Assembly (NCBI GenBank): GCA_964496435.1
Contig: CAZBZP010000006.1
Span: forward strand, 88,373 to 152,372
Source of the DNA: Berkiella sp964496435
Lineage (GTDB): Bacteria; Pseudomonadota; Gammaproteobacteria; Berkiellales; Berkiellaceae
Direction: 5' to 3'
DNA: 64,000 nucleotides
The notes under the pieces are model-generated. The model had not been told where the DNA came from. It searched no databases and worked only from the letters and a program-made list of their open reading frames with translations. Shown one piece after another: positions 24,636-34,516 of this stretch; within the stretch, counting starts at the first letter, position 1; every line of letters starts with the position of its first letter. The translations under genes were made by a program, and so were the position numbers.

Positions 24636-26069
24636 ATGTTCTTGAGCGCAAACACGTCAATAAAAGCCCTACTTCTTACCTTTACACTCATGGGCTTTTA
24701 TGCCAAGCCTCTCTTAGCAGCAGATGATTCTCCCGAAAAAGCTTTACCACTGGATGATTTACAGCGCTTTACCTCTGTTGTTGAGCAGATCAGAAAATAC
24801 TATGTTAAGCCAGTTGATGATAAAGAATTATTTGAAAATGCCATAAGAGGTATGCTTTCTGGGCTCGATCCTCATTCTTCTTATCTTGATCCAAGCGAAT
24901 TTTCAGATCTGCGCGCTAATACCTCAGGTAAATTTGGTGGCTTGGGTATCGAAGTGACCATGGAAGATGGCTATGTTCGCGTCATCAGTCCTATCGATGA
25001 CACGCCTGCCTCACGTGCTGGATTAAAAGCAGGTGACGTTATTGTTCGTCTTGATGAAACACCTGTCAAAGGTTTGACACTTAAAAAGGCCGTTGAAATG
25101 ATGCGAGGCGAAAGAGGCTCAAGCATTCTCTTAACAGTCATGCGCAAGGGTGAAACGCAACCTCTTAAAATCAAAGTTACGCGCGATCTCATCCAAGTGA
25201 AAAGTGTGCGCACAAAATTATTAGATAAAAATTATGGTTACATCCGTATTTCCCAATTCCAAACGCAATCAGGTGAAGATTTAATCAATGCGGTTAATCA
25301 GCTTAAGAAAGAATCTAACAATTCCCTCAAAGGCATCATCTTAGATCTGCGCAATAACCCAGGCGGCATTTTAGAAGCCTCTGTTAAAGTGTCTGATGCT
25401 TTCTTAGATAAAAATAAATTGGGCTACAACGGCATGATTGTTTATACCGAAGGAAGACTGCCAGGTTCTGAAATCAAAGAATTTGCTGAAGGCACTGATA
25501 TTCTCAACGGCGCACCTATTGTTACCTTAGTTAACGGTGGTTCTGCCTCAGCTTCAGAAATTGTTGCGGGCGCATTGCAGGATCATAAGCGTGCATTAAT
25601 TGTCGGCACCCAAACCTTTGGTAAAGGCTCTGTACAAACCGTATTACCGCTTAAAGACAATCATGGTCTGAAATTAACTACGGCTCTTTATTACACACCT
25701 TCTGGACGCTCAATACAAGCAGAGGGCATAACACCTGATATTGAAATACCAGACTTGAAGATCCCAGAAGCAAAAACAGATGAAAATGAAAACTGGATCA
25801 ATGTGCGCGAAATTGATTTACAAGGGCATCTTGATAATGGCAACAAGGATAAACCCAAAGAGTCAACAAAGGATAAACCATTATCTTCTGAAGAATCCAT
25901 GCCTTCAACAGAGGACAATAAAAAACCCTTAGTGAACCAAGATTACCAGCTCAATGAAGCACTCAACTTGCTCAAAGGTTTAGCATTTACCAGCCCAGGC
26001 AATAACAAGGCGCTGGCAAAAACCAAAACGCAAAAATCTAAAGCCTTGGCAGAAGAAACTAAAAACTAA
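24636..26069 (+). CDS. ctpA: C-terminal processing peptidase, S41 family
   Basis: 477 residues with a signal peptide (about 1-29), a PDZ domain (about 95-180) and the S41 protease core. The Ser-Lys dyad is predicted as Ser305 in GGSASASEI and Lys330 in TFGKGSVQT. It degrades or processes envelope proteins in the periplasm. A Lys/Ser/Asp-rich low-complexity tail follows residue 370. AAGGATAA precedes ATG 24636. It is third in the gpmI-envC-ctpA cluster, and a terminator follows. Confidence 0.95.
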   Translation: MFLSANTSIKALLLTFTLMGFYAKPLLAADDSPEKALPLDDLQRFTSVVEQIRKYYVKPVDDKELFENAIRGMLSGLDPHSSYLDPSEFSDLRANTSGKFGGLGIEVTMEDGYVRVISPIDDTPASRAGLKAGDVIVRLDETPVKGLTLKKAVEMMRGERGSSILLTVMRKGETQPLKIKVTRDLIQVKSVRTKLLDKNYGYIRISQFQTQSGEDLINAVNQLKKESNNSLKGIILDLRNNPGGILEASVKVSDAFLDKNKLGYNGMIVYTEGRLPGSEIKEFAEGTDILNGAPIVTLVNGGSASASEIVAGALQDHKRALIVGTQTFGKGSVQTVLPLKDNHGLKLTTALYYTPSGRSIQAEGITPDIEIPDLKIPEAKTDENENWINVREIDLQGHLDNGNKDKPKESTKDKPLSSEESMPSTEDNKKPLVNQDYQLNEALNLLKGLAFTSPGNNKALAKTKTQKSKALAEETKN

Positions 26070-26086
26070 GTGATTGTTCTGTGCAG

Positions 26087-26117
26087 GGGCGGACATCTGT
26101 GGATGTCCGCCCTTCTT
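26087..26117 (+). terminator. Terminator after ctpA
   Basis: GGGCGGACATC (26087-26097) and GATGTCCGCCC (26102-26112) form an 11-bp stem with a TGTG loop, followed by TTCTTCATTT. It starts 17 bp after the ctpA stop. The stem core GGGCGGAC/GTCCGCCC recurs in the terminator at 54082-54102. Confidence 0.8.
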
Positions 26118-26267
26118 CATTTGGCCAATTCTTCGACATCTAAAGTCCACACCCTTGTGGTTTTTAGAAAATCTCCTCATAAAATGAGGAATTTTTCTCT
26201 CCCTTCAGGCTAAATTTTGCTATGATGTCCCCTTTTTTAGAGAGCTTTAGTTAGAAGTAGCCTCTTC

Positions 26268-28262
26268 ATGATTTTAAATTTACTGCACCATAAAATAAAG
26301 CAGGTGGCAAACTTAGAAAAAAGTTACTTGCTCCGTTTAATCATTAGTGGGATAGGCGTTTTGTTTCTAGCCTGGATCTCTTTTTTGATCCAGTTTGCAA
26401 AGCCAAATACCTTTTCTTTAGAATTGTATTATATTGCAGGTCTTACCCTTAGCACCCCCATTATTTATTTTGCAGGTCTACCGCTATTTCATGCTCTCTT
26501 GAATGTGCACAAAAAACCCTATTCTATAGATGTGCCTATCATTATCGTTTTGGTCATCACATATTTTTATTCTCTTATTAGTACGCTCAACTACGCTGAA
26601 AATACTTATGCCTATTTTGATTCTATTTTAATGATTTTATTTATTGTGCTCAGTTGCCGATTTTTAGAGCTATTTTGTTTACGAAGGATTAGAAAACTTG
26701 TTCAAGTTTTAAGTAAATTACCAACCCGACAAGTTAAAATATTCAAAAAAGATGATCAATTTCATGCTTGTGATCTGGAAGATATTGTCATCGGTGATAA
26801 ATTATACATTGCGCCTGGTGAGTATTTTCCTGTAGATGGCATTATTTGTGAAAGCGATACCAGTGTTGACGAATCAATGCTAACAGGTGAGGCCCATGCT
26901 ATCCCTAAATTTGCACTTGATAAAGTACGTGCAGGCACATGCAATTTAGATAAAGCAGTTGTTATTACTGCCTCAAGCGTGTTTCAAGATTCCTATTTTG
27001 GAAAAATTCTAAGTGACATGCAAAGTAATGATACTAAAATGCAAGCAAGGCCTCCTTGCGACTATGTCGGTTTATGGCAGCAAATGATATCAATAACCTT
27101 ATGTGCTGTTATATATTGCTGGTGGTTACCTTTTGATAATCAATTTGCACTAATGTGTGCAGTGAGCACACTGTTAATCACCTGCCCTTGCGCGATTGCA
27201 GCAGCTTATCCTTTAACGACCGCTTGCTTGCTTGAAATTTGTGCAAAGAAAGGGATTTTAATTAGCAATCCCTTGGCGTTTTATAAATTAGACAACGTGC
27301 AGCATATCCTTTTTGATAAAACAGGAACGCTAACTGAAGGTAATTTAAATATTGACAACATCGAGTATTGCAACCAATCGTTAGCCGATGATGTATTGCC
27401 TTTAATCGCTGCTATTGAAAAAAATACGACGCATCCGATTGCCGATGCCATTGTCAAATATGCCAATGAGCGATATAGCAATTTACCTCAAGTTGAAATT
27501 CATCAATTAAAAGTTTTCCCAGGTAATGGGATCCGAGCGATGGTGGATGGCAAATTTGTATTAATTGGCTCTGCACGTTGGCTAAAAAATAATGGTGTAT
27601 TCATTTCTAACGATACTATCGAAGCAGAAGAAAATCACGTTCATCGTGATCATATTTTTGTTCATTGCGCGATAGCAGGTCTGGAAGTTGCTTGCATACA
27701 GTTAAAAGATAGAATCCGCCAAGAAGCTAAGGACGTTATTCAATATTTAAAAAGACGTAATATTGATTTGAGCGTCTTAAGTGGGGATAGACCTGTTATC
27801 GTAAATGCCATTGCTAAACAGCTGGGTTCCATCAGCGCAAGAGCAGAGGCCCTACCCCAACATAAAGAAGCACTTGTTGCTTCCTTGCAAGATCAAGGTA
27901 TCGTTACCGCTATGGTAGGCGATGGTTTTAATGATGCACCAGCCCTAAAGCATGCTGACATCGGCATTGCGGTAGGCGCCAATAACCCCATTTCCTTGCT
28001 CTGTGCAGATATTATTTTACAAACCCCCAGATTAAAATTGATTAAAGAATGTGTGCGCTTAAGTGAAAGAGCACGAAAAATCTTGAAACAAAATTATTTT
28101 CTGGGTTTTTTGTTTAGTTTAAGCATGGTTCCTTTTGCTGCAACAGGACAACTCACCCCCATCATGATGCTCTGTGGTTTGAGTTTAAGCACCATGGTCG
28201 TCATGGCAAATTCAGCAAGGTTAAAATTTGGACTTAAAACTGAAATTGATTACTCAGCGTGA
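26268..28262 (+). CDS. P1B-type heavy-metal-transporting ATPase (CPC type)
   Basis: 664 residues. Motifs in order: four hydrophobic segments before residue 140, LTGEA (TGE 206-208), CPC at 306-308 in the membrane, phosphorylated Asp350 in DKTGTLT, THPIADAI, and GDGFNDAPALKHADIGIAVG. The CPC motif points to Cu(I) or related soft-metal export. No N-terminal HMA domain is present: the protein opens directly with a basic, His-containing stretch (NLLHHKIKQ). This resembles CtpA/CcoI-like or truncated CopA proteins; substrate is uncertain. It overlaps the convergent rpoH by 13 bp at the 3' end. Confidence 0.9.
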   Translation: MILNLLHHKIKQVANLEKSYLLRLIISGIGVLFLAWISFLIQFAKPNTFSLELYYIAGLTLSTPIIYFAGLPLFHALLNVHKKPYSIDVPIIIVLVITYFYSLISTLNYAENTYAYFDSILMILFIVLSCRFLELFCLRRIRKLVQVLSKLPTRQVKIFKKDDQFHACDLEDIVIGDKLYIAPGEYFPVDGIICESDTSVDESMLTGEAHAIPKFALDKVRAGTCNLDKAVVITASSVFQDSYFGKILSDMQSNDTKMQARPPCDYVGLWQQMISITLCAVIYCWWLPFDNQFALMCAVSTLLITCPCAIAAAYPLTTACLLEICAKKGILISNPLAFYKLDNVQHILFDKTGTLTEGNLNIDNIEYCNQSLADDVLPLIAAIEKNTTHPIADAIVKYANERYSNLPQVEIHQLKVFPGNGIRAMVDGKFVLIGSARWLKNNGVFISNDTIEAEENHVHRDHIFVHCAIAGLEVACIQLKDRIRQEAKDVIQYLKRRNIDLSVLSGDRPVIVNAIAKQLGSISARAEALPQHKEALVASLQDQGIVTAMVGDGFNDAPALKHADIGIAVGANNPISLLCADIILQTPRLKLIKECVRLSERARKILKQNYFLGFLFSLSMVPFAATGQLTPIMMLCGLSLSTMVVMANSARLKFGLKTEIDYSA

Positions 28263-29140
28263 GCAAGTGCGCTTTCGCCCATGGCATTGCGTAATTTTGA
28301 GATAGCCGCTTTTTCTAATTGACGAACACGTTCAATAGAAACTTCATGGAAATCAGCAAGATCTTTTAATGAGGATTTTTCTTCATCATCCACTAACCAA
28401 CGCTTAGAAAGAATATCTAAACTTCTATCATCTAAGGTTTTCAATGCATGTTGGAGTTTTGTTTGAGCATGGCTTTCATAATCACCTTCCAAAACAGCAT
28501 GTTCAGGTGAACTTTCTTGTGATGCCGCTAAGTAGGCAACTGGTGCAGAAATACTACCTTCCTCTTCATCACTTAATGGATCAAAAGTATCATCATGGGC
28601 ATTTAATCTGGATTCCATTTCCAGCACATCTTTTGTGCTTACCCCTAAATCTTGCGCAACGGCATTCACTTCTTCTTGGCTAAACCAGCCAAGCCTCGTT
28701 TTGGCTTGACGAAGGTTAAAGAACAACTTGCGTTGTGCTTTGGTTGTTGCCACTTTCACAATACGCCAATTACGAATGACAAATTCATGAATTTCAGACT
28801 TAATCCAATGCACAGCAAAGGAAACTAAGCGCACTTTTAATTTAGGATCAAACCTTTTAACCGCTTTCATAAGACCAATGGTGCCTTCTTGCACCAAGTC
28901 ATTGAGCTGCAAACCATAACCATTGTATTGCTTGGCGATACGAACAACATAGCGAATATGTGAGAGCACCAATTGTTGAGCGGCCAGGAGATCGCCTTTC
29001 TCTTGATAGCGCGTAGCCAACTCAAATTCTTCTTGTTCACTGAGCAAAGGAATAGCATTGACCTTTTGCAGATAGGACTGCAAGCCATCAGCCGCCGGTA
29101 AGGGCAGTTTTGCTAACTGTAGTTCTTTACTCTGACTCAT
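28250..29140 (-). CDS. rpoH: Heat-shock sigma factor RpoH (sigma-32)
   Basis: 296 residues from ATG 29140 (AGGA 8 nt upstream; an in-frame ATG at 29158 is less likely). Sigma-70 region 2 is clear (NDLVQEGTIGLMKAVKRFDP ... VRLVSFAVHWIKSEIHEFV). The RpoH box QRKLFFNLR marks sigma-32, and region 4 has the helix-turn-helix ISIERVRQLEKAAI-like stretch. It directs heat-shock transcription. No ftsYEX cluster lies upstream, unlike E. coli. Confidence 0.96.
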   Translation of the reverse strand: MSQSKELQLAKLPLPAADGLQSYLQKVNAIPLLSEQEEFELATRYQEKGDLLAAQQLVLSHIRYVVRIAKQYNGYGLQLNDLVQEGTIGLMKAVKRFDPKLKVRLVSFAVHWIKSEIHEFVIRNWRIVKVATTKAQRKLFFNLRQAKTRLGWFSQEEVNAVAQDLGVSTKDVLEMESRLNAHDDTFDPLSDEEEGSISAPVAYLAASQESSPEHAVLEGDYESHAQTKLQHALKTLDDRSLDILSKRWLVDDEEKSSLKDLADFHEVSIERVRQLEKAAISKLRNAMGESALAHAE

Positions 29141-29437
29141 CTTACTATTCCTAAACATATACCTTATAAGTCTAGCACTCTCATAAGAGGAGTGCCAGAG
29201 CCTGCTAAAAAACCCAATAAAATCAATAGATTAAAATTCAAACTGGGGTGTAAAAGCACGCTTTAAAAGATATGCATACATCATTAATCATTATATGGGG
29301 GTATTTTTGCCAATCTCAAGGCCAGGTATCGAAAGTCCTACACCTGCTATCGGCGGGCATGACAGGAAAATTTTTAGGCTTTGGTTATACTTTCTAATAA
29401 GACTAACTAAATATTGGATTTTTAAAGGAGAGGGATT

Positions 29438-29770
29438 GTGACCTATTTTATTGTCGAGGCACCCTACGATAAGTGTTTTGAACTCTTCTTTCAAAATGAT
29501 TTGGGCTATCCCAATTTTTATCGCTTAACTGAGCTACTATCCAGTAACGAGGCTTATCAGAATTTAACCTTGTTAGCGCCTTACCCCAGCAAAGAGCCAA
29601 GTGTGCTTGAAAAAATTTCTCAAAAAGTACAAAGCTTAGACATGAAATCTTTTAGCTTTGGTGACAATCTAGAAACGGCTTTTTCCTTTGATGGAGAGGG
29701 TCAATTACAAATCAACCCTCAGTTTAAACAAGCTTTAGATCTGGCTGTTACACAGTTTTTAAAGATCTAA
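29438..29770 (+). CDS. Unknown protein, 110 aa
   Basis: 110 residues starting at GTG 29438, with GGAGAGGG just upstream. It is a soluble, acidic protein without signal peptide. The N-terminus (TYFIVEAPYDKCFELFFQN) looks like alternating strand and helix. I recognise no family. Its stop is adjacent to the stop of the convergent 465-residue gene. Confidence 0.55.
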   Translation: MTYFIVEAPYDKCFELFFQNDLGYPNFYRLTELLSSNEAYQNLTLLAPYPSKEPSVLEKISQKVQSLDMKSFSFGDNLETAFSFDGEGQLQINPQFKQALDLAVTQFLKI

Positions 29771-31168
29771 TTATTGTAGCGCAAGTATTTCTCTTCGCGG
29801 TAGATCCGGAACGCCGGGATTAAGTTCTTCAACGCGGACACCCTGATGTTCTCTCGCATGAGCCATACCTTGTGGACCATTCACAATATAAACTTGTGCT
29901 TGTGGTTGCATATGAGGCGCAACATGAGGTGATACCGTTGTTACAGGTGATGCTGTTGTTACAGGATTGGCTGCGCCACCATGTACGACACCAGGTTGAA
30001 GTCCTAAACCTTGTGGATCTTGAGGTTGTCTTTCATCACGACCACCACGATTCACGACCACGTGATTATTTTGAACCGCACCAGGACCTGCAATCCAGGC
30101 TGAATGTAATTTAGCGACCGCCAAGGAGCTGGCTAATCGACCTAATCTATACAGCATGTACCATTCTGCAGAGTAAACAAATGCCGCAGGTATACCCGTT
30201 TTGGATTCCGTAAAGTTGGCAACACCCCAAAGCGCTTCATTACCATAGCGACCAGCGCTCACAATGCCACTCATGCCATTATCAATTAAATACTGACGCC
30301 ATGAATCAAATGCTGCACCAACCGTGCTTTTAATCGTTGTGAGGATAGGAGAACTATTCGCTACTTCACTTGTAAAATTGGCGGTGTCTGCTAAGCATTG
30401 TTGGAATGCCTCTCCCTTTCTAAAGCATTCTGGTGATTCATAAATGCCATTCAAGAATCTAAAAGCATATTTTGCATCTTCAGCTAAATATTCTGAAACT
30501 GATTGTCCCCATTCATAATAGCTTCTTGCAAAAACTTCTGCATCTTTGGTAGCTTGGCTGCGAAAAATGTTAAAAAAACCGCGAACAGCATAAGCTGGAT
30601 TAAGGGTCTGCCATGATGGCACCAAATCTCTTAATGAAAAATTAAGATCGCCCTTGTCCCAATAGTCATAAATGGTGGGAAGCAGTCTTTCGAAAAAAGG
30701 ACGCATAAAGGAAGTACCATAAAGGCGATATTTATCCCATAGGTATTTTTTTGACCACAGTTGATGTGTTACATACGATGCGCCTTCTGGTAAAGCAATA
30801 TAGGCCCCAAATTTAGTTGCGGCAGATTTTGCTTTATCCCACATCGAGCCTAAAAAACCTCTTGGTGCTTCGGGTCTTTGCACAACGGCATGTTCAGGCT
30901 TTTGATTATTGCCCAACATATAATTAGCACTTGCATAGGCTAGGCTTGCCATAATAGCGGGCAGCACGACATAATGCGTTGCCATTTCAGCAAGCGTCCA
31001 TGATGCTTCGGATGCATTAAAGGCCGCATTTTCTGTGGCATCAAATATTATTGGATTAAAAATGTGGTTCGCGCTCATATTTGCCTGCGCTGCGTTAGCA
31101 GCCACTCCTGTTGGGTTTGAACTAAAAGAATCAATTAAATATTGTGCAAAACTAATCATGCTCTTCAC
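29771..31168 (-). CDS. Unknown 465-aa protein with Pro-rich C-terminus
   Basis: The first 95 residues are Ala/Asn-rich with one hydrophobic segment (about 66-86). The middle is rich in aromatic residues (Trp/Tyr) and helical. A second weak hydrophobic patch lies at about 330-355. From 375 on it is Pro/Gln/His/Val-rich low complexity with repeated (A/V)SPVTT-like units. No signal peptide and no known domain are seen. Such a large lineage-specific, low-complexity-tailed protein fits the profile of a secreted or effector protein in intracellular bacteria, but this is only inference. Confidence 0.65.
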   Translation of the reverse strand: MKSMISFAQYLIDSFSSNPTGVAANAAQANMSANHIFNPIIFDATENAAFNASEASWTLAEMATHYVVLPAIMASLAYASANYMLGNNQKPEHAVVQRPEAPRGFLGSMWDKAKSAATKFGAYIALPEGASYVTHQLWSKKYLWDKYRLYGTSFMRPFFERLLPTIYDYWDKGDLNFSLRDLVPSWQTLNPAYAVRGFFNIFRSQATKDAEVFARSYYEWGQSVSEYLAEDAKYAFRFLNGIYESPECFRKGEAFQQCLADTANFTSEVANSSPILTTIKSTVGAAFDSWRQYLIDNGMSGIVSAGRYGNEALWGVANFTESKTGIPAAFVYSAEWYMLYRLGRLASSLAVAKLHSAWIAGPGAVQNNHVVVNRGGRDERQPQDPQGLGLQPGVVHGGAANPVTTASPVTTVSPHVAPHMQPQAQVYIVNGPQGMAHAREHQGVRVEELNPGVPDLPRREILALQ

Positions 31169-31356
31169 TTAGTTAGCTAGTAAAATTTTGCTCACTGTAG
31201 CGGACACACGGATTTCGTTCAATCAATGCCAACAAATAAGTGATAAGAGGCCCTCCTTGAAAGATAAAAGGTCATTTTCAAGGGTTGGCGTCTTTAAAAG
31301 TTGGAAATAGAAAAGATAAGCAGAGGTTTAGGGCGGATGGTTAACCTTGCCAAAAA

Positions 31357-32208
31357 TCAAACACCGAACTTAAGCTTTGTTTTTCTCTTTGGTCGTAATC
31401 TTAAACGCTTAGGATTAAAAGGCAGCAGCAACATATTTTCGAGGGTTTGATATTTAGGATCACGATATTCTTCTAAACCCATCGCCAATTTGCGCTCGCT
31501 TGAAATTGGAATAAATGTGTAGGTGCCCAAGAGCTTATCCCACCAGCTAAAGACAAAGCCATAATTACTATTGGTTTCAAACATATTGGTCGAGTGGTGA
31601 ATGCGATGCATGCTCGGGGTAATTAATAGTCTTCTGATAAAGAGATCCCTTTTGAAGCTAAAGATGATATTAATATGCGCAAATTGAATCATTATAATGA
31701 AGGCTATTTCATAGACTAGTACGCATAGAGGCAAAGCGCCTAAAAAGGCAATTCCCATCATCTTTACCATCATGGTGTATATTTCTTCCAAAGGATGAAA
31801 TCGCAAACCTGTGCTCACGTCTACCTCTTTATCCATATGATGTACGCGATGCACACGCCACAACCATTGGTATTTATGAAGGATCCGATGTTGCAAATAC
31901 ATAATTAAATCTAAGCCGATGAATCCCAAAGCGAAACGAAACCAATAGGGCCAGCTATCATGGTGAAAAATGCCCATACCCTTTTTTTCAATATGAATAG
32001 CAATAGTGACGGCAAATAGCGGGAAGACGATACGCAGTATAACCTTCGACAAAAAGCTTAAAGAAAGATGGCGTGCTATGCGTAGCTTTCTGGAAGTGAT
32101 CCAAGGGCGCCAAGCATAACGTGTTTCAAGCAAGCTGAATATTGAAAAGGCCAATACAAAACACCCTAATTTACATAGAAGCTGGTACTGTATTAACCAC
32201 TGTTGCAT
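31357..32208 (-). CDS. Sterol desaturase / fatty-acid hydroxylase superfamily protein
   Basis: 283 residues, integral membrane (hydrophobic segments at about 10-28, 52-72, 90-105 and 155-180). The three histidine clusters of the di-iron superfamily are present: HRILH, HRVHHMD and HRIHH, plus the RFHPLE motif between. It would hydroxylate or desaturate a lipid at the inner membrane. The substrate cannot be told from sequence. It stands alone on the minus strand. Confidence 0.9.
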   Translation of the reverse strand: MQQWLIQYQLLCKLGCFVLAFSIFSLLETRYAWRPWITSRKLRIARHLSLSFLSKVILRIVFPLFAVTIAIHIEKKGMGIFHHDSWPYWFRFALGFIGLDLIMYLQHRILHKYQWLWRVHRVHHMDKEVDVSTGLRFHPLEEIYTMMVKMMGIAFLGALPLCVLVYEIAFIIMIQFAHINIIFSFKRDLFIRRLLITPSMHRIHHSTNMFETNSNYGFVFSWWDKLLGTYTFIPISSERKLAMGLEEYRDPKYQTLENMLLLPFNPKRLRLRPKRKTKLKFGV

Positions 32209-32405
32209 AGAAGTTCCATTTTTTTATTAAAATTTGCTAAGCGCTGAATATATTATAGGCAATTTTATGGCATTTTCCCTCATCAGCACTATTTTTAAGT
32301 ATATCTTTGATAGTTAAATAATCTACACATACATTTTTAAGTTTAAGCAGCAATTTTCTAAGCCTGTTCTACACTAAATAGACCCCTATCATATGTGGTT
32401 AACCA

Positions 32406-32732
32406 ATGAGTGAACAATTAAAATATATTTTGATTAGTGCCTTTATAACAAGCCTAAACATGCTTGCAGGCATCAGTTTAAATGGGGCCAATGCCTCTTT
32501 AGTCATACAAATCGGGTTGACCATATTTGCCATTAGCGTATGTCTTATTTATGTTTATCAATTTTCCAAATCATACCGCTCCAAAACAGGTAATGACAAA
32601 ATTCAGGTGAAGTCGCTCTTACAAGGGGTTCAACCTGAGCCACATCAGCCACAACAACTCACAAAGGAAGGGTTTCATCAGCCTAGGGTTGCCAACGATG
32701 CGAGCGCAGATAATAAACACTCCCACGCTTAA
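32406..32732 (+). CDS. Small membrane protein of unknown function, 108 aa
   Basis: Two transmembrane helices (about 7-25 and 31-50) followed by a hydrophilic, Gln/His/Pro-rich tail (about 55-108). No family is recognised. It lies 92 bp before hemB on the same strand and may be cotranscribed with it. No strong ribosome-binding site precedes ATG 32406. Confidence 0.55.
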   Translation: MSEQLKYILISAFITSLNMLAGISLNGANASLVIQIGLTIFAISVCLIYVYQFSKSYRSKTGNDKIQVKSLLQGVQPEPHQPQQLTKEGFHQPRVANDASADNKHSHA

Positions 32733-32823
32733 GTAAGTGCACAACTTTTAGCTTCTCCTCTTTAAAAAGTAAATGTGTTTTGGTAGTGTTTTGCCTTTGT
32801 TCTTGAAGCTAACAAGGTATAAC

Positions 32824-33822
32824 ATGAGTCGAACAGCTGCCTTCCCAGAAACACGTTTACGCCGTCTTCGCATGCAACCCTTTACCAGACAATTGGTCCA
32901 AGAACATCAATTAAGTGTCTCTTCTTTAATACAGCCTCTGTTTATTATTGAAGGCCGCAATCATCGTGAAAATATCAACTCTATGCCTGGCATTGAACGA
33001 TTAACTATCGATGAATTGCTAAAAGAAGCTGCAGAATTAGTTGCGCTGAATATTCCTGCTATCGCTTTATTCCCCCAGGTACCTGTAGAAAAGAAATCTT
33101 TAGATGCCCGTGAGGCTTTTAATGAAAAAGGATTAATGCAAGAAGCCGCGCGCGCATTAAAATCAGATTTTCCACAGCTTGGCTTATTTATTGACGTTGC
33201 ACTGGATCCTTTTACGACCCATGGCCATGATGGCGTGTTAAATCAAAAAGGCGAAATAGATAATGACGCAACCAATGAAATTTTAGTGCAACAAGCTTTA
33301 AGCTTAGCCAAAGCTGGGGTCGATTTTGTTGCACCTTCAGACATGATGGATGGCCGTATTGGAAAAATTCGCTTTGCCCTAGAAAAAGCGGGTTTTCACA
33401 ACACCGGTATCATGGCCTATTCTGCAAAATATGCTTCTAACTTTTATGGCCCTTTTCGCGACGCCGTTGGTTCTAAATCCAATTTAGGCAAAGGCAGCAA
33501 ATCATCTTATCAAATGGATCCTGCAAACACCTTAGAAGCCTTGCGTGAAGTTGAAATGGATATAAAAGAAGGCGCTGATATTGTGATGGTCAAACCAGGC
33601 CAACCTTATTTAGATATCATCTGGCGTGTCAAAGAAACCTTTGGTATACCTACTTTCGCTTATCAAGTAAGTGGTGAATACGCAATGCACATGGCAGCTA
33701 TTGAAAAGGGTTGGCTAAATGAAAGTGTTATTTTAGAGTCATTACTGGGCTTTAAGCGTGCAGGGTGTGACGCTGTTTTTAGCTATTTTGCAAAACGTGC
33801 AGCGCAGCTTTTAAGCGCTTAA
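32824..33822 (+). CDS. hemB: Delta-aminolevulinic acid dehydratase
   Basis: 332 residues from ATG 32824 (AAGG upstream; a longer in-frame start at 32773 is less likely). It joins two ALA molecules to porphobilinogen. The two catalytic Lys are in the SAKYAS and MVKPGQPYLD regions. The metal-site segment reads DVALDPFTTHGHDG, with Asp/Ala where Zn-type enzymes have Cys. This indicates a Mg-dependent Pseudomonas-type enzyme. It stands apart from the hemC/D/X/Y cluster at 40-45 kb. Confidence 0.96.
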   Translation: MSRTAAFPETRLRRLRMQPFTRQLVQEHQLSVSSLIQPLFIIEGRNHRENINSMPGIERLTIDELLKEAAELVALNIPAIALFPQVPVEKKSLDAREAFNEKGLMQEAARALKSDFPQLGLFIDVALDPFTTHGHDGVLNQKGEIDNDATNEILVQQALSLAKAGVDFVAPSDMMDGRIGKIRFALEKAGFHNTGIMAYSAKYASNFYGPFRDAVGSKSNLGKGSKSSYQMDPANTLEALREVEMDIKEGADIVMVKPGQPYLDIIWRVKETFGIPTFAYQVSGEYAMHMAAIEKGWLNESVILESLLGFKRAGCDAVFSYFAKRAAQLLSA

Positions 33823-34007
33823 TGTTGTATTCCCACGTTTTGGCTATGGACTTGAAATGCGGAAAATTCAGTGCTAACATTTAGTTAATTGAATTATTTT
33901 CTCATTTTCCCATGGCAAATACCCCCTTACCCTTGTTAGCATAGAGGGTCTATCACATCCATCTTTTAGATTGCCTATCCGGTTTTGATTATTTTGAGGA
34001 GAATAAA

Positions 34008-34337
34008 ATGGCTAACAACAATATTGTTGCCGTCACCGACGCTACCTTTGATAAGGAAGTAATGAATGCTAATCTGCCCGTCCTTCTCGACTTTTGGGCT
34101 GAATGGTGTGGGCCATGCAAAATGATTGCACCCATCCTAGATGAAATTGCAACTTCCTATGAAGGCAAGTTAATCGTTGCCAAAATTAATATTGACCAAA
34201 ATGCAGATACCCCACAAAAATTTGGCGTACGCGGGATCCCAACCTTAATGCTTTTTAAAAATGGCGAGCTCGAGTCTACCAAAGTTGGTGCCATGTCTAA
34301 ATCACAGTTAACTGCCTTCCTCGATAGTCATCTCTAA
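34008..34337 (+). CDS. trxA: Thioredoxin 1
   Basis: 109 residues with the active site WCGPC (33-37) in a typical FWAEWCGPCKMIAPIL context and the cis-Pro segment RGIPTLMLF. It is a general cytoplasmic disulfide reductase. GAGGAGAA precedes the ATG. It is followed by rho, as in E. coli. Confidence 0.97.
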   Translation: MANNNIVAVTDATFDKEVMNANLPVLLDFWAEWCGPCKMIAPILDEIATSYEGKLIVAKINIDQNADTPQKFGVRGIPTLMLFKNGELESTKVGAMSKSQLTAFLDSHL

Positions 34338-34359
34338 GGCAGAATTGAGATTTTTGCTG

Positions 34360-34387
34360 GATGCTAGAAGGCCCTTGCTCTAGCATC
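34360..34387. repeat. Inverted repeat between trxA and rho
   Basis: GATGCTAGA (34360-34368) and TCTAGCATC (34379-34387) are perfect 9-bp arms around a 10-nt loop. An A-run follows on the plus strand, so it is not a standard terminator for trxA. It may be part of a rho leader structure; rho is autoregulated by leader attenuation in E. coli. Confidence 0.4.
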
Positions 34388-34516
34388 GATAAAAAAAGTT
34401 TGATAGGATCGACACAACTTGGGCAGTGTATGTCCACTAAGCCAACCCCCAAGTTTGACTTTCCTTTTCTGTAAATGTAACCCAAACCCCTTCATAATTA
34501 ACTAATAAGCACGGAT

